A DNA stretch of 64,000 nucleotides from NCBI RefSeq assembly GCF_013390595.1, contig NZ_JACAWV010000002.1:62001-126000 (forward strand). Direction: 5' to 3'. Source of the stretch: Rhizobium sp. RM. Lineage in GTDB: Bacteria > Pseudomonadota > Alphaproteobacteria > Rhizobiales > Rhizobiaceae. The position numbers and the translations under genes were made by a program. Shown in pieces: positions 47,466 to 55,451 of this stretch. Under the pieces are notes generated by a model. It ran no database searches. It was not told where the DNA came from and saw only the letters and a program-made list of their open reading frames with translations. Within the stretch, counting starts at the first letter, position 1. Every line of letters begins with the position of its first letter.

Positions 47466-49349
47466 TCACACCGCCATGGCTTCTTCGTACTCGCCGGAGA
47501 GCATCAGCCATTGTTCTTCGGCATCGGCCAGCTTGCTTGCCGCTTCGCCACGTTCCTTGACCTTCTGGGCGGCCTTGGCAGGCGCCTTTTCGTAAAGGGC
47601 AGGGTCGGCCAGCTCCTTGTCGAGTGACTGAATCAGTTTCTCAAGCTTTGCCGTCAGGGATTCGATTTCATTGATCTTTTTCTTGAGCGGAGCGAGTTGC
47701 GCACGCTTTTCGGCGTTCGCCTTGCGCTGGTCGGCCTTCGAGGCCTGGTCGCTCGCAATGTCCGGCTTGTCGTCCTTCTTCTTGCCGGAGGACACGACGA
47801 TATCGCGATATTCCTCCATGTCGCCTTCAAAGGTCTTCACGGTGCCATCCGCCACCAGCCACAGCCGGTCGACGGTCGCTTCGATCAGGTGACGGTCGTG
47901 CGAGATCAGGATGACGGCACCGTTATAATCGTTCAGCGCTTCGATCAGTGCCCGGCGGCTGTCGATATCAAGGTGGTTGGTCGGTTCGTCGAGAATGAGC
48001 AGATGCGGCGCATGGAAAGCCGCAAGTCCCATCAGCAGGCGGGCTTTTTCGCCACCTGAGAGGTCTTTCGCGGCCGTGGCCATCTTTTCCGTCGTCAGGC
48101 CCATCTGGGCCACACGGGCGCGAACCTGCGCTTCAGCGGCCTGCGGCATCAACTTGCGCACATGTTCGACCGGCGTTTCGTTCGGAACGAGATCGTCGAG
48201 CTGATGCTGGGCAAAGAAACCGATTTTCAGACCGGATGCGACACGCAGATCGCCCGCCTGCGGCGCAAGGCGACCGGAGATGAACTTGGCAAACGTCGAC
48301 TTGCCGTTGCCGTTCGAACCGAGCAGCGCGATGCGGTCGTCATTGTCGATGCGCAGGTTCAACTGCTTGAGAATGGACTTGCCCGGCTCGTAGCCGACAG
48401 CGCCGCCATTGATGGCAACGATCGGGGAAGCCGGCTGCTTTTCAGGCTCCGGAAAGGTGATCGGTTGGACGTGATCTTCGATCACCGCCGCGACCGTTCC
48501 CATGCGCTCCAGTGCCTTCACGCGGCTTTGTGCCTGCTTGGCCTTGGATGCCTTGGCCTTGAAACGATCGATGAAGCTCTGCAGATGTTTGCGCGCCGCA
48601 TCATTCTTGGCCTTGGCCTTCATCTGCAATTCGTCAGCTTCAGCCTTCTGACGCTCGAACTGGTCGTACCCGCCGCGATAGAAGGTCAGCTTCTTCTGAT
48701 CGAGGTGAACGATCGAGTTGACCGCGTTGTTCAGGAGATCGCGGTCGTGGCTGATCATGATAACGGTATGCGGATAGCGGCGGATATAATCCTCCAGCCA
48801 CAACGTCCCTTCAAGGTCGAGATAGTTGGTCGGTTCATCGAGAAGCAAAAGGTCAGGCTCGGCAAACAGTACGGAGGCGAGCGCGACGCGCATGCGCCAG
48901 CCGCCGGAAAACGACGAGGCCGGGCGAAGCTGGGCTTCCTGGTTGAAACCGAGACCGGCGAGAATGCTGGAGGCGCGCGCTTCCGCAGAATGGGCGTCAA
49001 TATCGACAAGGCGCATCTGGATTTCAGCGATGCGATGCGGATCGGCTGCCGTTTCGGCTTCGGCCAGCAGCGCGGCGCGCTCCTTGTCGGCTGACAGCAC
49101 GATCGAAATCAGCGACTCCTCGGTGCCCGGCGCTTCCTGGGCGACCTGGCCGATCCGGGCCTGTTTGGGAATGGTGACCGATCCGTTCTCCGCCGCGAGG
49201 TCACCGGTGATGACGCGAAACAGCGTCGATTTGCCGGCGCCGTTACGGCCGACAAGGCCCGCTTTCACACCGGCAGGCAGCGTGACACTGGCGTTGTCGA
49301 GAAGCAGGCGTCCTGCGATACGGGCGGAAAGATCGGTAATCGTAATCAT
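47466..49349 (-). CDS. ABC-F family ATPase
   Basis: A 627-residue soluble protein with two ABC domains and no membrane segment. NBD1: Walker A 'GRNGAGKST', signature 'SFSGGWRMR', Walker B 'LLLLDEPTNYLDL'. NBD2: 'GSNGNGKST', 'DLSGGEKARLLMG', 'LLILDEPTNHLDI'. The linker (residues ~230-300) is Lys/Ala-rich with 'MKAKAKNDAARKHLQSFIDR', and a C-terminal coiled coil (~530-627) is present as in YheS/Uup. ABC-F proteins act on the ribosome to relieve stalling. Confidence 0.92.
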   Translation of the reverse strand: MITITDLSARIAGRLLLDNASVTLPAGVKAGLVGRNGAGKSTLFRVITGDLAAENGSVTIPKQARIGQVAQEAPGTEESLISIVLSADKERAALLAEAETAADPHRIAEIQMRLVDIDAHSAEARASSILAGLGFNQEAQLRPASSFSGGWRMRVALASVLFAEPDLLLLDEPTNYLDLEGTLWLEDYIRRYPHTVIMISHDRDLLNNAVNSIVHLDQKKLTFYRGGYDQFERQKAEADELQMKAKAKNDAARKHLQSFIDRFKAKASKAKQAQSRVKALERMGTVAAVIEDHVQPITFPEPEKQPASPIVAINGGAVGYEPGKSILKQLNLRIDNDDRIALLGSNGNGKSTFAKFISGRLAPQAGDLRVASGLKIGFFAQHQLDDLVPNETPVEHVRKLMPQAAEAQVRARVAQMGLTTEKMATAAKDLSGGEKARLLMGLAAFHAPHLLILDEPTNHLDIDSRRALIEALNDYNGAVILISHDRHLIEATVDRLWLVADGTVKTFEGDMEEYRDIVVSSGKKKDDKPDIASDQASKADQRKANAEKRAQLAPLKKKINEIESLTAKLEKLIQSLDKELADPALYEKAPAKAAQKVKERGEAASKLADAEEQWLMLSGEYEEAMAV

Positions 49350-49408
49350 GCCGCCGTTTTGTCTGAACTCTGCGCCCGATGCAAGAGCGTCGAAAGGTGG
49401 TTCGCGGT

Positions 49409-50437
49409 TCAGCCGCCGAGTTGCAGAAGATAGCTGTTGCGACTGCGCTGTGCGACGTCCCTGGAGTAACCGACGACGCAGTTGCGCGCGCTGCTTCTGG
49501 CGGCAAGAAGCGCCAGTTCTGCATGGCTGTAGAATTCGGCCGGCGTTGCCGCGCCGTCCAGTGCCGCAACACCGACTGAAATCGTCAGATGGTCACCATC
49601 GCCGTCTCTGGTGGCAAAGCGAAGATCCTCGACGCTGCGGCGCAGACGCTCCGCAATGCTTTGTGCGGTGTTTTGCGCCACACCCATGAAGATGAAGGCG
49701 AATTCGTTGCCGCCGATACGCGCGACGAAGTCATCCTTCTTGATTGTCTTGCGAAATAGCGCTGCCAGTCGCCGCAACGCCTTGTTGCCGGCGGCCGGAC
49801 CGTACTTCGCATTGATTTCGCGGAAGTGGTCGATGTTGACCAGCAGCATGGAGGCTGCAGAAGGCGCATCGCCTTCCTCATACATTGCGGTCAGCTTTTC
49901 GAGAAAGGCTGCACGGTTCGGCAGCGTCGTCAGCGTATCGCGCAAGGAGACAGCCTGAATATGTGTGCTGTTTTTTTCGGTGGCGCGAATTTTCTGCAAG
50001 CCGTGAGCAAGGAAGTTTTTCAGGCTCGTTTGCTCATCGTGAACATCGCGAACCAGTCGCGACACATGTTCGGGTTCTACGGTCTGCATCGAGGACAGAA
50101 AAACCTCGGTGCGATGCAGGCCGGCATCCAGCCGCGCCGCTATCTGCTCGAGCGTTTCTGCTGCGTCGTTGGTGGCTTTGCTCGCCGCGATACGGGAAAA
50201 ACCCGCCAGACCATGTCGCTGGCCGACGATATCAAGCTCGTGCTGCTGTGGCGCGTTGCCAAGTGCAAGCACCTCACGACCCATGGCCGGGTTATGGCCT
50301 GCCAATATCTCGAAGATCAGTTCGTAATTGCGTGGCAGGGGAGCAATGTTCATCTTCGCGATGAACTGCGTGATCTTGGTAACGATCAGGCTGTTCTTCG
50401 CGTTCTCACGATGTCTGTCGCCGTTCGGAATAGTCAC
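49409..50437 (-). CDS. Degenerate GGDEF-domain protein (GGNEF)
   Basis: A 342-residue soluble protein if started at GTG 50437; an ATG at 50482 would add fifteen residues. The N-terminal ~150 residues are helical and of no family I know ('APLPRNYELIFEILAGHNP'). The C-terminal domain has the GGDEF fold ('RDTLTTLPNRAAF'), but three key acids are asparagine: Asn201 in 'LLVNIDHFREIN' (metal site), Asn218 in 'AAGNKALRRL' (base recognition) and Asn244 in GGNEF (metal site). The I-site is KKDD. It is unlikely to make cyclic di-GMP and may bind a nucleotide or a partner. Confidence 0.88.
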   Translation of the reverse strand: MTIPNGDRHRENAKNSLIVTKITQFIAKMNIAPLPRNYELIFEILAGHNPAMGREVLALGNAPQQHELDIVGQRHGLAGFSRIAASKATNDAAETLEQIAARLDAGLHRTEVFLSSMQTVEPEHVSRLVRDVHDEQTSLKNFLAHGLQKIRATEKNSTHIQAVSLRDTLTTLPNRAAFLEKLTAMYEEGDAPSAASMLLVNIDHFREINAKYGPAAGNKALRRLAALFRKTIKKDDFVARIGGNEFAFIFMGVAQNTAQSIAERLRRSVEDLRFATRDGDGDHLTISVGVAALDGAATPAEFYSHAELALLAARSSARNCVVGYSRDVAQRSRNSYLLQLGG

Positions 50438-50702
50438 GTGCAGCCCCAACACTGTTGTTACGATGCGCAAACCGGAAATCACGGTTGCGGGATGATAATG
50501 TTTTATCGGGTTGGTTGCTTAAAATACCATAAAGCACTGAGAAGCATGCGTTTTATGCTTACCAAAATATTGTCCGGTATGGTCTGTGTTGCGAAACGTC
50601 ACATCCATCTCTGATGGGTGCCATGACATTTCCTGATTTGATTTCGCCGCGGCGCCGTTCTTATATCGTTGTCCGCATGGTCCTATTGAAAGGTGCTGTT
50701 GT

Positions 50703-51398
50703 ATGTCGACGTCCAGAACGCTGTATTCCCTGTGTGGAAGCGATGCTTCCCGTCCTTTTTCGCCCCATTGCTGGAAGACAGTTCTTTCGCTGGCGCATAA
50801 GGGCCTGGACTTCGAAGAACGCCCCTTGCCGTTCACGGCAATTCCGAGCGCCGAGGGTGGTTTTTCCAAAACCGTGCCGATCCTCAGGGACGGCGACCAG
50901 CTCATAAGCGACAGCTTCGAAATCGCCCTTTATCTGGACGAGGTCTATCCGGAGCGGCCGTCGCTCTTCAATGGTGAGGGTGGCAAGGCAATGGCACGCT
51001 TCGTGGAAAGCTGGTCGCAGACCCAGCTCCATCCGGCCATCGTGCGCATCGCCGTTCTCGATATTCACGATATGCTGGATGAACCGGATCGCCTTTATTT
51101 CCGTGAAAGCCGCACCAAAGCGCTCGGCCGTTCACTGGAAGCGGCGGTGGCCAACCGCGAGGCTGAAATTGCCGCCTTTCCGACGTTGTTGACGCCGATC
51201 CGCCGCATGCTAGGCTTCCAGCCTTTCATCGGTGGCATGACACCGCTGTTTGCGGATTATATCGTTTTCGGGGCGTTGCAGTGGGCGCGCATCACCACGG
51301 GAGCGGACCTGTTTACCGAAAACGACCCGGTTCGTGGCTGGTTCGAGAGCTGCCTCGATCTCTATGATGCGAAGGGTCGCAGTGTGACAGCGGCGTGA
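50703..51398 (+). CDS. Glutathione S-transferase-like protein
   Basis: A 231-residue GST-fold protein. The N-terminal thioredoxin-like domain has 'YSLCGSDASRPFSPHCWKT', with Ser/Cys candidates for glutathione activation, then 'GFSKTVPILRDGDQLISDSF' (the cis-Pro and the conserved Ser after it). A helical C-terminal domain follows. It resembles beta-etherase/LigE-like GSTs more than classical ones, without proof of substrate. Single gene upstream of ndk. Confidence 0.82.
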   Translation: MSTSRTLYSLCGSDASRPFSPHCWKTVLSLAHKGLDFEERPLPFTAIPSAEGGFSKTVPILRDGDQLISDSFEIALYLDEVYPERPSLFNGEGGKAMARFVESWSQTQLHPAIVRIAVLDIHDMLDEPDRLYFRESRTKALGRSLEAAVANREAEIAAFPTLLTPIRRMLGFQPFIGGMTPLFADYIVFGALQWARITTGADLFTENDPVRGWFESCLDLYDAKGRSVTAA

Positions 51399-51419
51399 AA
51401 TGTCTGGCTTCCCAATTGC

Positions 51420-51476
51420 AAAGTGGTCTATCCCCCTTGTTTTCGGGCCTTTGGGCGGGTAAACACCGCCCACTTT
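51420..51476 (+). promoter_or_regulatory. Alternative hairpins in the ndk 5' region
   Basis: TGGGCGG (51452-51458) can pair with CCGCCCA (51466-51472); alternatively AAAGTGG (51420-51426) can pair with CCACTTT (51470-51476). The two share bases and exclude each other. Confidence 0.35.
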
Positions 51477-51501
51477 CTCTGAAGGAAAAGGAAACGGACA
51501 C

Positions 51502-51924
51502 ATGGCGATTGAACGCACATTTTCGATGATCAAGCCGGACGCAACCAAGCGTAACCTGACTGGCGCGATCACCAAGGTATTTGAAGACAACGGCCTGCGC
51601 GTCATCGCGTCCAAGCGCGTTTGGATGAGCAAGCGCGAAGCAGAAGGCTTCTACGCTGTTCACAAGGAACGTCCTTTCTTCGGCGAACTCGTTGAAGGCA
51701 TGACCTCTGGCCCGACCATCGTTCAGGTTCTGGAAGGCGAAAACGCAATCCTCAAGAACCGCGAAATCATGGGCGCGACGAACCCGGCACAGGCTGCTGA
51801 AGGCACCATCCGCAAGACCTTCGCACTGTCCATCGGCGAAAACTCCGTTCACGGTTCCGACGCTCCGGAAACCGCTGTTCAGGAAATCGCTTACTGGTTC
51901 GCTGAAACCGAAATCGTCGGCTGA
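51502..51924 (+). CDS. ndk: Nucleoside diphosphate kinase
   Basis: A 140-residue enzyme that equilibrates nucleoside di- and triphosphates. '[18 protein letters not shown]' is the start, and the phosphorylated His is in '[12 protein letters not shown]' (NxxHGSD signature). Normal length; strong AAGGAAAAGGAAA upstream. Followed by a good terminator. Confidence 0.98.
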   Translation: MAIERTFSMIKPDATKRNLTGAITKVFEDNGLRVIASKRVWMSKREAEGFYAVHKERPFFGELVEGMTSGPTIVQVLEGENAILKNREIMGATNPAQAAEGTIRKTFALSIGENSVHGSDAPETAVQEIAYWFAETEIVG

Positions 51925-51992
51925 TTCAGTTTATCAGGCACTTGAATCCATCCGTCAGGGATTGGGTTCAAGAGACTGAAATGACTCAAGGA

Positions 51993-52017
51993 AACGGAGC
52001 CGAAAGGCTCCGTTTTT
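51993..52017 (+). terminator. Rho-independent terminator of ndk
   Basis: AACGGAGCC (51993-52001) pairs with GGCTCCGTT (52006-52014), GAAA tetraloop, followed by TTTCTTTT. Confidence 0.9.
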
Positions 52018-52026
52018 CTTTTCCGG

Positions 52027-52530
52027 TCATGTCGCCGGGCAATCCTGCACCGGCCGCATATCGGTCGTGCCATCCTGCTTGAATACCTCAGGGTTGGGGG
52101 TATAGAGCGGTCCCACCACCAGGGGCTTCGCGGGCAGCAGGGACTGGTCTGTGTCAGAGGTGATGCTTGTCTCTATGGTTTGCATCACACGTCCATCCGG
52201 CGCTCTCAGCCGTATCTTCACCGCATAAGGACGTCCTTCCCGGATGCATTCCACCGGTGGGCTCTGCAGGACGATCTTCTGATTTTTCGGAAAAAGCGGC
52301 TCCTTGATGGAAAACGCATCGCCGCCGCGCGGATTTTCGAACTCGGCCTCGATGATGCTGCCATCCTTGATCGGGGCGGTTGGCTGAAGCGTCACCAGAT
52401 AGGTCGCGGTAGCCACACGATAGTTGAACACGAACATGCGGCCGGAAACCTTGGCAATTTCCCTTTGCTCTTCGCGCTGGCAGGCGGTGAGAGCGAGCGT
52501 GGCAAGAATGACAGCAACGACCGATCTCAT
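52027..52530 (-). CDS. Small lipoprotein of unknown function
   Basis: A 167-residue lipoprotein. The signal peptide 'MRSVVAVILATLALTACQ' has the lipobox LTAC. The mature part is a beta-rich domain ('FVFNYRVATATYLVTLQP', 'IIEAEFENPRGGDAF') that I do not recognise. ATG 52530 has AAGGAAAC upstream and lies in an ATGA overlap with the CGNR gene, so the two are co-translated. Confidence 0.8.
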   Translation of the reverse strand: MRSVVAVILATLALTACQREEQREIAKVSGRMFVFNYRVATATYLVTLQPTAPIKDGSIIEAEFENPRGGDAFSIKEPLFPKNQKIVLQSPPVECIREGRPYAVKIRLRAPDGRVMQTIETSITSDTDQSLLPAKPLVVGPLYTPNPEVFKQDGTTDMRPVQDCPAT

Positions 52531-53078
52531 GATGCCGTTTCCTTTTTTCGCCGATAATGCTTCGCCGCCTTCTGGCGATTGCCGCACACCGCCATGTCGC
52601 ACCAGATGCGACTGCGGTTCTTGCTGCGGTCGATGAAAAGCCAGCCGCAATTTCCGCAGATTCTCAGGCGGTCCCGGTCCTGTCCGGCAATCAGCGTCAG
52701 CGCCGAATGTGCCGTGGCATTGGCGAGGCTTTCGGCCATTGGAAATGCCCGCAATGCCGATCCGCAGGCAAAGAGCAGATCAGCCAGCCTGCCGTCATCA
52801 CCTTTTCCGTCGATGATACATCCACGAAAATAGCGGTCGATCGTCTCTCTCAGTTCAAGCAGTGTGTCCCGGTTCGTTGGGGCAGGCGCCGTCAATGCCG
52901 GGAACCTGTCCCGCTCGGCACACAGTTTCATCGCTGCGTCCGCGAAAGTCTCGACCTGTTCAGGCACGGCAAAGCGATCAACCGACTTTTCGGCATCGAA
53001 ACGAAGGATGACGCTGTTGGCAACGTCCAGTGCCAACGCGCCGCCAGCAAAACGGTGTGAAGTCCAGCAAAAGGTCAT
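52527..53078 (-). CDS. CGNR zinc-finger protein (ABATE domain), probable transcriptional regulator
   Basis: A 183-residue protein. Residues ~10-130 resemble the ABATE domain ('GGALALDVANSVILRF', 'LLELRETIDRYF'), and the C-terminus is the CGNR zinc finger: 'ICGNCGWLFIDRSKNRSRIW' followed by 'CDMAVCGNRQKAAKHYRR', with four cysteines. Such proteins are thought to be regulators of nearby transport genes. Here it diverges from a LivH-type permease across only 59 bases that hold an inverted repeat. Confidence 0.88.
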   Translation of the reverse strand: MTFCWTSHRFAGGALALDVANSVILRFDAEKSVDRFAVPEQVETFADAAMKLCAERDRFPALTAPAPTNRDTLLELRETIDRYFRGCIIDGKGDDGRLADLLFACGSALRAFPMAESLANATAHSALTLIAGQDRDRLRICGNCGWLFIDRSKNRSRIWCDMAVCGNRQKAAKHYRRKKETAS

Positions 53079-53083
53079 GGTGT

Positions 53084-53121
53084 AATTGTAACTGTTAAAA
53101 ATGATTTTGATAGTTATAATT
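53084..53121. promoter_or_regulatory. Inverted repeat between CGNR gene and permease
   Basis: AATTGTAACT (53084-53093) and AGTTATAATT (53112-53121) match as an inverted repeat at nine of ten positions, with an 18-base spacer. It fills most of the divergent promoter region and could be the operator for the CGNR protein. Confidence 0.5.
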
Positions 53122-53137
53122 CTTGCGGGAGGGCGGC

Positions 53138-54034
53138 ATGGCGTATTTCCTGCAACAGCTTTTGAACGCAGTGCCGGTCGCCGCGCTCTATGCGATGCTG
53201 GCCTTCGGGTACGCTGTTGCCTTTTCCATCACCAAGCGTGCCGACGTCACCTACGGCGCGATTTTCGCATTTGCCGGTCAGACATGCCTGCTGTTTGCCG
53301 ATTTTGGTTGGAACCAGCTTTGGCTGATCCTGCCAGCCACCCTTGCACTTGGGGCAGGCATGGGCCTGTTTGGCGGCCTTTGGGCAGCGGCCGTCATGGG
53401 AAGGACGGTCATGCGCCCGTTGGTAACAGCGTCGCCCAATGCCGTGACGGTTGCGTCGGTCGGTGCGCTGATTGCTTTGACTGAAAGCGCCAGACTGGCC
53501 GCCGACACGCGGCAGTTGTGGCTTCCGCCGCTGCTGTCGCAGCCTGTGGCGTTCTGGCAGGACGGGAATTTTGCCGTCACGCTCATACCGATGCAGATGG
53601 TAAACACCGCCATCTTCGGTCTCGTGGTTCTGCTTGGGGCGCTATATCTGACACGATCATCCCTGGGGCGCCGTTGGAAGGCGGTATCTGACGATCCGCT
53701 TGCCGCTTCCTTGTGCGGTGTCGATGCAGGCCGGGTGTTTCTCATGTCCTATTGCGCGGCGGGGTTGGTCGCCTCCATCGGCGGCGTGCTGGCAACCTTT
53801 TATTACGGCACCATGGATTTCGGTGCGGGTTTGGTCTTCGGGTTGAAGATCGTGCTGATTTCGGCTGCAGGAGGTTATACCAGTCCGCTTGTCTGCGCGC
53901 TTGGTGCGGCGGCCATCGGCGTCATCGAAACGCTCTGGTCGGGCTACGGCCCGGTGATGTGGCGGGACGCTGCGGTATTGGTCATGCTGGTTTTCTGGCT
54001 TGTCATCATGCGCAGCGCCCGTGAGACGCCGTGA
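53138..54034 (+). CDS. Orphan LivH-type ABC permease
   Basis: A 298-residue inner-membrane protein of the branched-chain amino acid ABC permease family (LivH). About eight helices; 'LNAVPVAALYAMLAFGYAVA' and 'SLGRRWKAVSDDPLAASLCG' followed by 'GVDAGRVFLMSYCAAGLVAS' match LivH. No LivM, ATPase or binding-protein gene is adjacent: moaE follows on the other strand. It must use partners encoded elsewhere or be a remnant. ATG 53138 has GGGAGGG upstream. Confidence 0.87.
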   Translation: MAYFLQQLLNAVPVAALYAMLAFGYAVAFSITKRADVTYGAIFAFAGQTCLLFADFGWNQLWLILPATLALGAGMGLFGGLWAAAVMGRTVMRPLVTASPNAVTVASVGALIALTESARLAADTRQLWLPPLLSQPVAFWQDGNFAVTLIPMQMVNTAIFGLVVLLGALYLTRSSLGRRWKAVSDDPLAASLCGVDAGRVFLMSYCAAGLVASIGGVLATFYYGTMDFGAGLVFGLKIVLISAAGGYTSPLVCALGAAAIGVIETLWSGYGPVMWRDAAVLVMLVFWLVIMRSARETP

Positions 54035-54037
54035 CGC

Positions 54038-54505
54038 CTAGCGCCACTTGTCCTTCGCCTTGTCGTCGGCTGTCTTGGATTCGATCCAGTCGCCAGCCTT
54101 GCCGTCCTTGCCATGCTCCTTTTTCCAGAACGGGGCAGAGGTTTTCAGATAGTCCATGACAAAGTTGGCGCCATCGAAAGCGGCCTGGCGGTGCGAGGAG
54201 GCGGCAATGACGAGAACGATATTGTCGCCAGCGGCAATCTTGCCGTGGCGGTGGATCGCAGTCAGGCCGAGAAGGTTGAAGCGTTCGATGGCAAGCGTGG
54301 CAATGCGGTTCATTTCCGCTTCCGCCATGCCGGGGTAATGTTCCAGTTCCAGCGCGGCCAGCGTACCGCCGTCATCCCGGCAAAGTCCGGAAAAGGCCAC
54401 CACCGCGCCGATGCTTTTGTCAGCGGCCGTCAGCTTACGCGTTTCTTCGGCGGCATCGAAATCATCAGCCTGCACGCGAATGGTCGGAGTGACGGCCTGT
54501 ACCAA
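54038..54505 (-). CDS. moaE: Molybdopterin synthase catalytic subunit MoaE
   Basis: A 155-residue subunit that transfers sulfur to precursor Z in molybdenum-cofactor synthesis. 'AVVAFSGLCRDDGG', 'LTAIHRHGKIAAGDNIVLV' and the catalytic-lysine motif 'APFWKKEHG' are present. The start appears to be TTG at 54505, supported by GGGAGG about ten bases upstream (inside the end of moaD). The C-terminal 15 residues are Lys/Asp-rich. Confidence 0.93.
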   Translation of the reverse strand: MVQAVTPTIRVQADDFDAAEETRKLTAADKSIGAVVAFSGLCRDDGGTLAALELEHYPGMAEAEMNRIATLAIERFNLLGLTAIHRHGKIAAGDNIVLVIAASSHRQAAFDGANFVMDYLKTSAPFWKKEHGKDGKAGDWIESKTADDKAKDKWR

Positions 54506-54509
54506 AAGT

Positions 54510-54764
54510 TCAGCCTCCCGTCATGGGCGGAAAGATGCCGATCTCGCGCGCTCCGACAATGCTTTCATCGTGCTCGACATGTTCTTGGTTGACGGCAACG
54601 CGGATCACATCGGGAAACTCGAAGGCGGCTTCATAGTTTTCGCCAAGGGTCGTGAGGTAGGCGATCAGTTCGCCTGCCGTCGTGACAGAAACCGGAATGT
54701 CTATTTCTTCCTCGGCTGTGCCGATTTTCTCTCGAACCCAGGCGAAATAAACGATCCGGGTCAT
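54510..54764 (-). CDS. moaD: Molybdopterin synthase sulfur carrier MoaD
   Basis: An 84-residue ubiquitin-like protein ending in Gly-Gly (PPMTGG), where the thiocarboxylate forms. 'IVYFAWVREKIGTAEEEIDI' opens it. The ATG at 54764 overlaps the pgsA stop by one base (TGATG). Partner of moaE directly downstream. Confidence 0.94.
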   Translation of the reverse strand: MTRIVYFAWVREKIGTAEEEIDIPVSVTTAGELIAYLTTLGENYEAAFEFPDVIRVAVNQEHVEHDESIVGAREIGIFPPMTGG

Positions 54765-55351
54765 CAGTCTGCATCCACGATATGCTTGAGGCCGGCCTTG
54801 AAGTAGTCGTAGCCGGTGTAGATGGTCAGTGCCGCAGCAATCCACAGCAGCGTAATTCCCATCTCGGTGGTGTAGGGCAGAACCTGATCGCCAGCCGGCC
54901 CTGCCAGCAGGAAGGCAATGGCAACCATCTGGATGGTGGTCTTCCATTTGGCGATGCGGGTAACGGGAACGCTGACCTTGAGTGCCGCCAGATATTCACG
55001 CAGGCCGGAAACCAGAATTTCGCGGCAGAGAATGGTGATTGCGGCCCACAGAGACCAACCGGCAATGGTGCCGTCGGCAGCCATCAGCAGCAGAACGGAG
55101 GCGACTAGCAGCTTGTCGGCGATCGGGTCCAGCATGCGACCGATATTCGAGGTCTGGTTCCAGATACGCGCCAGATAACCGTCAAGAAAGTCCGTCAGCG
55201 AGGCAATGATGAAGAGCCACAGCGCGGTCCAGCGCGCGAAGTCCGAACTCTCCAGCTTCCCCTCGATAAAGAAGCACAAAACAATGACCGGAACCGCGAG
55301 AATACGGCCATAGGTGAGGAGGTTGGGAATACTGTATGTGCGCGAAGCCAT
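54764..55351 (-). CDS. pgsA: CDP-diacylglycerol-glycerol-3-phosphate 3-phosphatidyltransferase
   Basis: A 195-residue inner-membrane enzyme making phosphatidylglycerol phosphate. The CDP-alcohol phosphotransferase motif DG-x2-AR-x8-G-x3-D-x3-D is complete: 'DGYLAR' and 'GRMLDPIADK'. About five helices. uvrC-pgsA-moaD-moaE is a common alphaproteobacterial order. Confidence 0.95.
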   Translation of the reverse strand: MASRTYSIPNLLTYGRILAVPVIVLCFFIEGKLESSDFARWTALWLFIIASLTDFLDGYLARIWNQTSNIGRMLDPIADKLLVASVLLLMAADGTIAGWSLWAAITILCREILVSGLREYLAALKVSVPVTRIAKWKTTIQMVAIAFLLAGPAGDQVLPYTTEMGITLLWIAAALTIYTGYDYFKAGLKHIVDAD

Positions 55352-55451
55352 GGGAAACCTGTCGATCGAATATCTGGCCCTAGATGCCGCCCTGAAGCAG
55401 CAGGGTCAACATCTGATTATGGTTTTTTAGCAGTTGGTCTTCACGGTAACG

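Noticed and set aside
52527-54034. CGNR/permease group as a toxin-antitoxin or defence island
   Set aside because: No toxin, nuclease or recombinase motif; CGNR proteins near transporters are better explained as regulators.
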